Assembly (NCBI GenBank): GCA_037952775.1
Contig: JBANAY010000004.1
Span: 3,100,001-3,164,000, forward strand
Source of the DNA: Clonostachys chloroleuca
Lineage: Eukaryota; Ascomycota; Sordariomycetes; Hypocreales; Bionectriaceae
DNA length: 64,000 nt
Direction: 5' to 3'
The position numbers and the translations under genes are program-made. Positions 56,828 to 64,000 of the stretch are shown here, in pieces. Each line of letters opens with the position of its first letter. Positions within the stretch are counted from its first letter, which is position 1. The notes beneath the pieces were generated by a model. That model searched no databases and was not told the DNA's origin. It saw nothing but the letters and a program-made list of their open reading frames with translations.

Positions 56828-59800
56828 TTATTTCCCATTAGCAGGATCCTGCACTGCACGCTCCCCCGTCAGGAGATGCTTGTCCTCTCTGAAGGCAAGG
56901 CTCTTCTCCTCCAGCCCTTCAAACAGGCTCTTGTCTCCGAACCGGAACTTCTCCCTAAGTCCTTCCTCGGGCGCAAGTTGTGCAGGACGGGGGTCCTTGG
57001 CCGGATCATCATCAGGCCACAGGATCCGGCGAGCCTCCTCGTCAGTCAGGGGCGGCTCGTCGACGTCCTCGGTCAGGACGATGTGCGAGGCAGACTTGGG
57101 AGATGATGGTATCGTCGGAGCAGGTGACGCCTGCCGGGGCGTGGTGGCGAGGGAAGACTCGAGCGTTAGCGTGCCCATGGGGTTACCGTCATCAAAAGGT
57201 GAAGGGGGTGAATCGAAGGGAGGAGCCGTATAGGGGGGCTCTCCTTGTCTGCCTCGAAGATGTCTCTCTTCGGGAGGGTATCCCGCCGTGCGAGACCGTG
57301 CCTGCCTCAGTCGAGCCTCCCGCCACAGGGACTCTGATATTGACGGCGCGGGGGTGCCGTTAATGCTCTCCCCGTCATCAAACTCCAAGTCATCGTCGTC
57401 ATCCGTTCGTATCGTCATCGCATCCAGCGCATCAGCCTGGCTATCTTCTCTCATCATCTCATCAGATATCTCCTTTGGGACTTTCTCCTCAGCATTGCTG
57501 ATGCTCTTTGGCACCACTGGCTTCAGAGGTAGAGCCCCTGCTCTGATCCGGCCGGCTCGTAATATATTCCGCATCAGGTACAACTCGTGCGTCTTGTATG
57601 TCTCGTAGAATACGCGATTCACCATAGCTGCAGAGTGGAGGTCATCCAGGTCATCGATAGCACTCAGGATCTTCAGCCGCACGTTCTCCGGGAACTCATT
57701 TGCAACGGCGTGCGCAGCCTGGTCGGTGCCTGCCATCCGACTGAGACCCCATTTGTAGACCTCTTGCGGTTCTGTTTCCCGGTGTCTGGAGAGCGCCCAC
57801 CCGTGACTCTTGCCACTGACATCATGCAGCGTCAACCCCGAGACGCTATTGAATATGTCATTGATGGCTGCTCTAAAGCTTGTGCAAGGGTCGCAGACAC
57901 CGCCCTGGTGAACCGGCGACACGGGGCTGGGCACCCGCCTTAGGCCCTCCATCATCTGCGCCAAGCTCTTTGGTGCCTGTTGATCTTGCTCGGTGAGGTG
58001 AGAGAGCGCATTCGGGCGTAAGATTTGAGGTAAGATGTTCATCTCATTGTACACCAGCATCAGCCAACCCAAATTGGAGGCATCGCACCAGTGGCTCCCC
58101 TTGGGGCACCGGGGTGTCGAGCTGAGGCTGGACAGCGGCTTCTTCTCCTGCGTCGTCTGATACTGGTTGTTGCGCAGATCAGAAGGGGTAATCGGATGCA
58201 CATCATCGACCGGGTTTCGCGAGGGCTGCCTGATATACTCCTGTATGGTCCCGGTGCAGCAGGCATACACCTGAGCAATCTTGGCGCTCCGGACCGCCCA
58301 GATCTTCTCCCTGATTCGCTGGGGCCACGGCTTACTCTGCAAATCAGCCTCGTCAACCAGGTTCAGTATCGCACTCTTGGACATTCTGGTGAATATTTGC
58401 CGTAAGCCAAAAGCGTAGCTGATTATCAGCATGCCGTCGGGCATGTCATCCGCACCCCTGTGCATCCACTGAGGTAACCATCGGTGCTCGACAACCATCT
58501 CAAGTGGAGAAGTGCACTTGTACTTGAAGCAGCACTCGGCGATGACAACAAACTGCTCAAAGCTAACGTCGCGAGGTACCTTGTCGTTATGCATGTGTGC
58601 GGCGTGCAGCAGAATCTCAAGGCTCGATAGCTGGTTCGTTTCCAGCTGAGGCATTCGATATAACCTCGCCTCGAAGCCATCCTTGCAGATGTATTTAGTA
58701 CTTGGGGGTGGGAGATGAGGGTGAAGCTCATCATCATCGTATGTCGGGTAGTTGGTGGGATTACCGGAGAAGATGTAAGCAAAGATGGGCGACGTCTCAG
58801 CCAGCATATGGGAAGACACCCGGAAGCGAAGCACAGGCTCACTGTCTACAGCCTCGGGGTGTAGATTGGCAAATTCGAGCACCGCATCCCCCTTGGGCGA
58901 TATCACGACTTCCTCAATCCTCCGCTCTGGAGAGATTCCCGACTCCCCAGATTGTAGAAGCCCGCGGATTTCTACCAGTTCTTGTCTAACCTTTTCGTAA
59001 TTGCGAAACCTTATCTCGTAACGGGGGAACTGGTCAAACGGATTAGCTCTAAGACTGGAACATTGGTCCCCTTTGGATGAAGTGAAACGTACAAACTGAG
59101 GGTCCTGTGACATCACCCTCGTTACGCTAGCATTGCGCATACGGTGGATGGCCTCCCTGCGAAACCTCTTGTTCGTGAACATGGCCTCCACCATGTCAGG
59201 CGTCGACTCGTGCTCGTGTTTGCGATATGTTTCTTCCAGGCTCGTCCGCAGCGCATCCGCTAACGTGTCCAGGTATCCTTTCCACTCGCGGACTGCATTG
59301 AGCCAGGCATCGTTGACGTGGGCGCTGCGGCCCACACTGTTGCCGGACACAATCTCTGTAAGACTGCGCCCGCTGAAGGAGCTCCTCTGATCGTACAACG
59401 CAGCATTCGGAGACTCGAGCGAAGAGTCGCGGCGTGGTAGTGTGTCGTTAACGACGGATGACTGGTTCCGGGACCTGAATTCGTCTTGAACAATGGCGAG
59501 GCACAGAGCAGCAGCTCGTTCCTTGTGTTTGCTGTAAATCTCGTACGCGCTGTCGACGTCTTTCGGGCCCGTTGGGGCGGTTCGCATACGCTGGACGATA
59601 TCTCGTAGCTGGCGGTAGTTGTCGGAGCCCTCGTGGACAAAGGACGAATGGCCGTCGGAGCTTTTCAAGCCCAGTGAATCGTGTGAGTCGATGTCGGATG
59701 CGCGCTGTGAAACAAACCCAGATCAGCCGTCTGTCTCGGCACCCTTTGAAAAAAGCGATGGAACCTACACTGCTACTCCAGCTCTTGTCCTCCTTCATCC

Positions 59801-59900
59801 GCATGCTCGGGATCTTCTTCAGCATCGGCAGCCGCCATTTCTTGGAGGAACCGCCGGAAAAGCTGGCCGTAGCGGCGCTCTCGCTTGTCTGCCGCGACAT
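56828..59900 (-). CDS. Large BTB/POZ-domain protein with an F-box-like segment, 1,002 residues
   Basis: Exons 59769-59900 and 56828-59704. The 64-nt intron (GTAGGT...CACAG) is phase 0, and the start is MSRQTSESAATASF. A basic stretch (KKWRLPMLKKIPSM) is near the N-terminus. Residues about 335-450 resemble a BTB fold: LRFRVSSHMLAETSPIFAYI, then LEILLHAAHMH and FEQFVVIAECCFKYKC. After it comes a helical region with ISYAFGLRQIFTRMSKSAIL. Around residue 712, FPENVRLKILSAIDDLDDL and AAMVNRVFYETY resemble an F-box-like start of a BTB/Kelch-type fungal protein. The last 200 residues are disordered and acidic. Such architecture suggests a Cullin-3 or SCF adaptor, but this is inferred from weak similarity. 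Long coding bias confirms that the gene is real. Confidence 0.85.
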
Positions 59901-62261
59901 CTCACGAATAGCCTACGCCGCGACGGATAGCGCGGGGGCGGCTGCGTGGGGAGGGGTCGGGTTCTTTCGCTGCTGGTGGCAAGGACCAACGATGGAGGGG
60001 TTACGAGACCATGAATCGAGGCAGGCGAACCAATAGCTCTCGGTCGGGTATGAATATCAGGTAGGTCCGAATTTCTACTTGCCCGCCAGTCCTACAACTA
60101 AAGCCGGAGGTTCCGCACTATGCGATGCATCGACTGCAGAGAGATGCTGTTGTGGCCTGTGGTCTAGAATGCATCAGAGCTAACCAAGGTGTGCAGCACC
60201 ATAACCACGGCAGGCTATATATAGGAAGGTACTCCGCTATGCCTCTCTATCTTCGTCTCGATCAAAAGTGGTCTCAGGTACGGGCCTGGGTTCGACTGTA
60301 GCCGGCGAGGCGAATCCCGAGGAAGGGGGAGGTCGAATCTTATGTCCTCGACTCACGTGCGCACCGTCGAAGAGGTGTAGATCGGGGCAGGGAAAGCACA
60401 GCTTGTGCGGTCGCAGAAAAGAGTACGTTATGGGGTCAGGCGTCTCGAGTCCCGTTGGCTCCGTCGATCGTGGTGGTATGTGCTCGTAATGCCTCTCGTC
60501 GTCGTCGTTGTCAGCCGGAGCAGCGGGCCAAGCAAGTCGAAATCCAGTGCGGTTTGCTCCGGGGTCCTCGCGCCACCAAGGTCCGGCAAAACTCCTTGTC
60601 GCCTCCAAATTCAAGTACGTAAATACGCGATGCAGAGTGCGTCGCACCGTCCCGTCAACTCGGCAAACCAGCCAGGCAAAACAAAACGATGGTTGGGAGG
60701 CATCAAGGTGGGAGCGGGAGCAGACCAGAAAAAGAATACGGGCTAATCGACGGTTGCAGATTGCGGTGTTGTTGGGCCGTTTGCTCCCCTCCCACTACAA
60801 CGTTCGACGGCCTCGCCAATGTACCTGTGGCTGGGGGAATGTTGCGGCAATAGCAAAAGTACTTAGCCCCCCATAGCGCCCACACACAGCTTCAGGTACT
60901 CTGCACTACTACACTAAAAGCCGGTCTCGCCTGGCAGCTGTCACGGCTGCCTAGAAGTCTGGGGGCGGGCCAAGCCCCAGAAATTAAGGCCTGTTTTCTC
61001 CGTATGGTGAGCCTTCCCTCCTAAAACCCCCCTTCCTGTGCCCCCAAATGTGGCCCAGGCCAATGAAAGCCTGCCCGCCTCTTCCATCTCCCCCAGAAAT
61101 CTGATCAGCCATGTGCGAAGCCCCCTAGTCACCCTGGAGTCGAAGTCCACCTTGCGTTTCGCCTGGCCTGGTGCAAAACGCGGCCTACGCCTTTCTTAAC
61201 GATCTATGAACCTAATGATCACTAGGTAGGCAGGTAGAAACTAAACGATCCTTAAGCGTGTCTCGTATCTATATATATAGTGCTGCCTGGCGATCGAACC
61301 GTCAATTTAGCCTCTGTGAACTATTTTTATCTGGAAACCATCGGCAGCACTGGCCCTCATGCTCCATCAAGTTTCCGATTTCGGCACACACCACTTCCAT
61401 CCAAGACACCTGAACAGATCAGTACCTATTTCTCGTTATTGCGATATCCGATTCATAAAATCGCCAAGAGCGCATTATCCAAGGAATCAACAAGCCCTCT
61501 TGAGGAGGGGTTTCTTCCATGTGCCTTCTACTCTAAGATGAACATAATCAATGTGGTCGTATAGGGTAGGCACGGCTGGATTTTTGAATATACACACGAT
61601 GGCCTTGAGAATGTTATCACTGCTGTTCATTATATGCTGTTATACCAAAATTACTACAATTGTGTATTTACTTTCATTTGTTGACTCGCTATGTTACTTG
61701 GCCTGATTCTCTTAATGGCATCCATCCTGCTCTATACTTATTTGATTTCCTGACCTCTGATCCTTGGGGACGGGCCAGGGAAAAACTTGAGAAAATACCA
61801 TGAAACAAAAGGGACGCCCACTCCTAACAGATGTTCAATGCAAACGCCTTTCCAGTACCGGCCATGTATCGATTCCTGGTCTCTTCAAATTCTTACCAGC
61901 CTTTTATCATGTCATCCTTGCATACATCCACGCAGCGGCCCCTTATTCCTGGCAAGGCCTCTCACCAGCCGTGTCGGGGTAGTTCGTCGCTGCAAAATCG
62001 TACAGTTTCTTGACACCATTCATCCTTTCCCGTTCTATCGATTCCCACAAGATTTCCAAGGGCGAGACTCAAGTTGCACGCCTCTAATTTTCGTCAACGT
62101 GTTGAAAAATTGCAGCTTTGTGTTGGTGTTCCATAGCCATTCTTTGTCACGACTTGCGTCTATCCAAGATAACACCAATCAAAGTCTCAAACTTCTGATT
62201 TTTTTCTGGATGCCTGTCCAATCATTGCAGCTGATGATCCTCCTGAAAATATCCGGGACTC
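59901..62261. other. Intergenic, no supported gene
   Basis: About 2.4 kb between two minus-strand genes. A 136-codon minus frame at 60237-60647 lacks motifs and splice support. The last 1 kb is the 3' side of the next gene. Confidence 0.5.
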
Positions 62262-64000
62262 TTAGCCGCCTTTCCGCTCTGAAGCTCGCTTGGGAGGTAA
62301 TTCTGCATTGGCCGGTTGGGGCTCAGCTGCAGTCTTCTTCTTTCCTTTGCCGGCTCGTTGCCACCCGCCATCACTTTCGCTTCGGGCACCCCGGACGTGC
62401 CCATTCTGTCTGGGGCCATTGGCCGAGCCGCCTTGTTTCTGATTTTTTGTTGGCTTGGAGCTCTCCTGTGATTCTTGTGTCTGATCATTTGCGCGCGAGG
62501 TTTGCTTTGCCATAGTCGTCCACGAAGGCTTCTTGTTCTCAGCTTGCCCATTATTACTCTTTTCATCTAGTCCAGGAAAATCCATTGCCGTCCTGGAGAC
62601 GACAGGCGACGGTGTCTGGGCCTCATACACAGGTGACAGCAGGGATATTTCCGCGGCAGTTGCATGATGATTCTGATACACGTGATCGCTGGACACTGCC
62701 AGATCGAGCGGGGCGATTGCATTGTGCTGGTTCTCGGCGATGAACTGTTGTCGCAGCAACGGATCGCCGTTGAGAAATGGCATGTCCTGTGCAATGACCT
62801 GGGGATTCATGTACTGAGAGCTCATCATGGCGATTCGTTCTCGGAAAGAGGTGTCATCGGCTGCTGACTGATGGTGGGTAGTGCTATTCGACCCATTGAC
62901 CACCACTGGCGGCCGACCGAGGGCAGGATGCGTTTGCGGTTGGGATGCTGGCAAATGGCCCAAGTTCTGGCCTTTGGGTGGTTGATAATTTGCCTGGACA
63001 CTTTCGAGGCTTGTATCGCTGGCGCGTTCTGAGGCAGGCGATGCCGAGCTGGTTGGGCGTGGCCCAGCACTGACACTTGTACGAAGGTTTGATCCATTGA
63101 CCACCAACGGCCGTGACGAGTTCCGCGGTTGGCTTCCTCCTGTGCCCTGAGAAAGCGGTGAAGAGTTGCCTTCCGAGGATAATCGACGGGCATGGCCAGC
63201 ATTTGCTCCGAGTGGCGATGGTGACCTGGACGTTCTTCTCATCCTCCTGTCAAGAATTGTCTGTGGGAGCTGATCAGTGGTCAGACGTCTTCTCCCTGGG
63301 CTTCGTGTAGGCGCTTGACTGGCAATATCCCCGAACGCGATACCGTTGTTCACCCCTGGAGACGGCAACCCTGCTTTCTGCTGTGCTGCGCCATCAAAGC
63401 CCTCGCCGAGTTGAGACGACAGAGACGATGAGGTCCTCGCGGCAGCATCGAATTCTTCCTCGGTCGGCGTAAACGTGATGCCGTTACTGTTTCCCTGGCT
63501 TGGGTTAGAAACGTTCGTTGTAGACTGGCTGGCTGGGATTGGTATCTGCCCGGTAGCGCTGGGTGGCATCGGAGGTTGTGACCGCGCTGGTTGAGATTGC
63601 GACCTAAGCGAACTACTTGAACCTGGTCCACCTTTTTCAGTTGTGACAGATCCTCGTTGCAAGGGCCGTCGATAGTCAGGTCCAACTCCATTGGTCGTCG
63701 CTGGCGAGGAGGGATAAGTCCCGTAGCCTGATGCGCCTGCATGAGCGAAGAAGGACGGGCCAAGAGTCATCCCGTACAGCGAGTATAAATCTGGGCGCAA
63801 TGGGGCACTGATCGGCGGATTGTCAATTCCATCGGTCCTTGAACGGTCTGCCTGTTGATTCTGAGTCGGATTCGTATTCGCTCCCATGGGCTGTTGTTGG
63901 CCAATAGTTTGGTGCTGGCCAAAGGATGCGCTATACAATTGTAACTGCCGAATGCCCTCCTGTTGATACACCAGATGCGGGTTCATGAGGTCGTGATATT
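62262..64000 (-). CDS. C-terminal part of a disordered fungal protein, truncated by window edge
   Basis: The frame is open from the right edge (bases 63998-63996 code Tyr-His-Asp-Leu before the first Met at 63986) to the TGA at 62262-62264, so the gene begins outside the window. About 578 residues are seen. The sequence is Gln/Ser/Pro/Asn-rich, with blocks LYSLYGMTLGPSFFAHAG, PLQRGSVTT, MNPQVIAQDMPFL, LSPVYEAQTPSPVVSR, NGHVRGARSE and the final GGWQRAGKGKKK and ERKGG. From memory this ending resembles the C-terminal tail of fungal PAP/25A-associated (Cid1/Trf-type) nucleotidyltransferases, whose catalytic part would lie to the right. That link is weak and the catalytic domain is not in this window. 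Confidence 0.7.
   Translation of the reverse strand, partial: YHDLMNPHLVYQQEGIRQLQLYSASFGQHQTIGQQQPMGANTNPTQNQQADRSRTDGIDNPPISAPLRPDLYSLYGMTLGPSFFAHAGASGYGTYPSSPATTNGVGPDYRRPLQRGSVTTEKGGPGSSSSLRSQSQPARSQPPMPPSATGQIPIPASQSTTNVSNPSQGNSNGITFTPTEEEFDAAARTSSSLSSQLGEGFDGAAQQKAGLPSPGVNNGIAFGDIASQAPTRSPGRRRLTTDQLPQTILDRRMRRTSRSPSPLGANAGHARRLSSEGNSSPLSQGTGGSQPRNSSRPLVVNGSNLRTSVSAGPRPTSSASPASERASDTSLESVQANYQPPKGQNLGHLPASQPQTHPALGRPPVVVNGSNSTTHHQSAADDTSFRERIAMMSSQYMNPQVIAQDMPFLNGDPLLRQQFIAENQHNAIAPLDLAVSSDHVYQNHHATAAEISLLSPVYEAQTPSPVVSRTAMDFPGLDEKSNNGQAENKKPSWTTMAKQTSRANDQTQESQESSKPTKNQKQGGSANGPRQNGHVRGARSESDGGWQRAGKGKKKTAAEPQPANAELPPKRASERKGG

Noticed and set aside
60237..60647. 136-codon minus-strand frame
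   Set aside because: Pro/Arg-rich, no motif, no supporting introns or promoter; cannot be distinguished from chance.
61787..62515. 242-codon plus-strand frame
   Set aside because: Overlaps the end of the minus-strand disordered gene, has no motif and mixes unrelated composition.

Overview
This is a piece of chromosome from a filamentous ascomycete, most likely a Sordariomycete. Hypocreales is my best guess, but it rests only on family recall. The supporting evidence is the many short GT-AG introns (about 46-90 nt) with CTAAC/CTGAC branch sites, single-gene transcription units, and fungus-specific families: a P450foxy-type CYP505, a Zn2Cys6 regulator, a Fungal_trans_2-type protein and an NB-ARC/TPR NLR. 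Housekeeping genes of fungal type (IPI3, ISD11, EMC1) are also present. Exon-intron structures were worked out by hand, and in the multi-exon genes the reading frame closes across every junction unless stated.

Layout. 1-8.1 kb is accessory-looking and gene-poor: the 3' end of a glycosyltransferase-like gene, a small secreted protein with an ARGE-type repeat, a GNAT acetyltransferase, a six-helix membrane protein and an 85-residue orphan. 8.1-12.2 kb holds a small secreted Ala-rich protein convergent with a complete CYP505 fatty-acid hydroxylase (P450-reductase fusion, four exons). 14.9-17.1 kb is a long disordered protein of unknown role. 19.4-29 kb is a core block, all on the plus strand: IPI3 (pre-60S maturation), ISD11 (Fe-S cluster assembly), a nuclear-looking acidic-tail protein with an apparent one-base frameshift, and EMC1 (ER membrane insertase).

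29.7-32.8 kb holds a secreted His-rich repeat protein and a secreted metallophosphoesterase/5'-nucleotidase-like enzyme, convergent. 35.3-37.9 kb is an NLR-like receptor (NB-ARC plus 42-residue TPRs in exact 126-bp register). 38.7-41.6 kb is a XlnR-like Zn2Cys6 regulator whose zinc cluster is completed by a 14-nt microexon. 43-48.7 kb has a short-chain dehydrogenase, a regulator-like protein without a DNA-binding motif, and a SLC35F-type transporter. 48.7-56.8 kb is a gene desert with an AT-rich core, and it hides a three-exon gene for a 67-residue protein. 56.8-59.9 kb is a large BTB plus F-box-like protein. 62.3-64 kb is the C-terminal part of a disordered protein cut by the right edge.

The genes do not form an obvious single pathway or biosynthetic cluster. 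The points most worth a second look are the NLR, the two repeat-bearing secreted proteins, the XlnR paralogue with its microexon, the hidden 67-residue gene and the frameshift at about 23.57 kb. I saw no convincing tRNA, rRNA, intact transposon or CRISPR.
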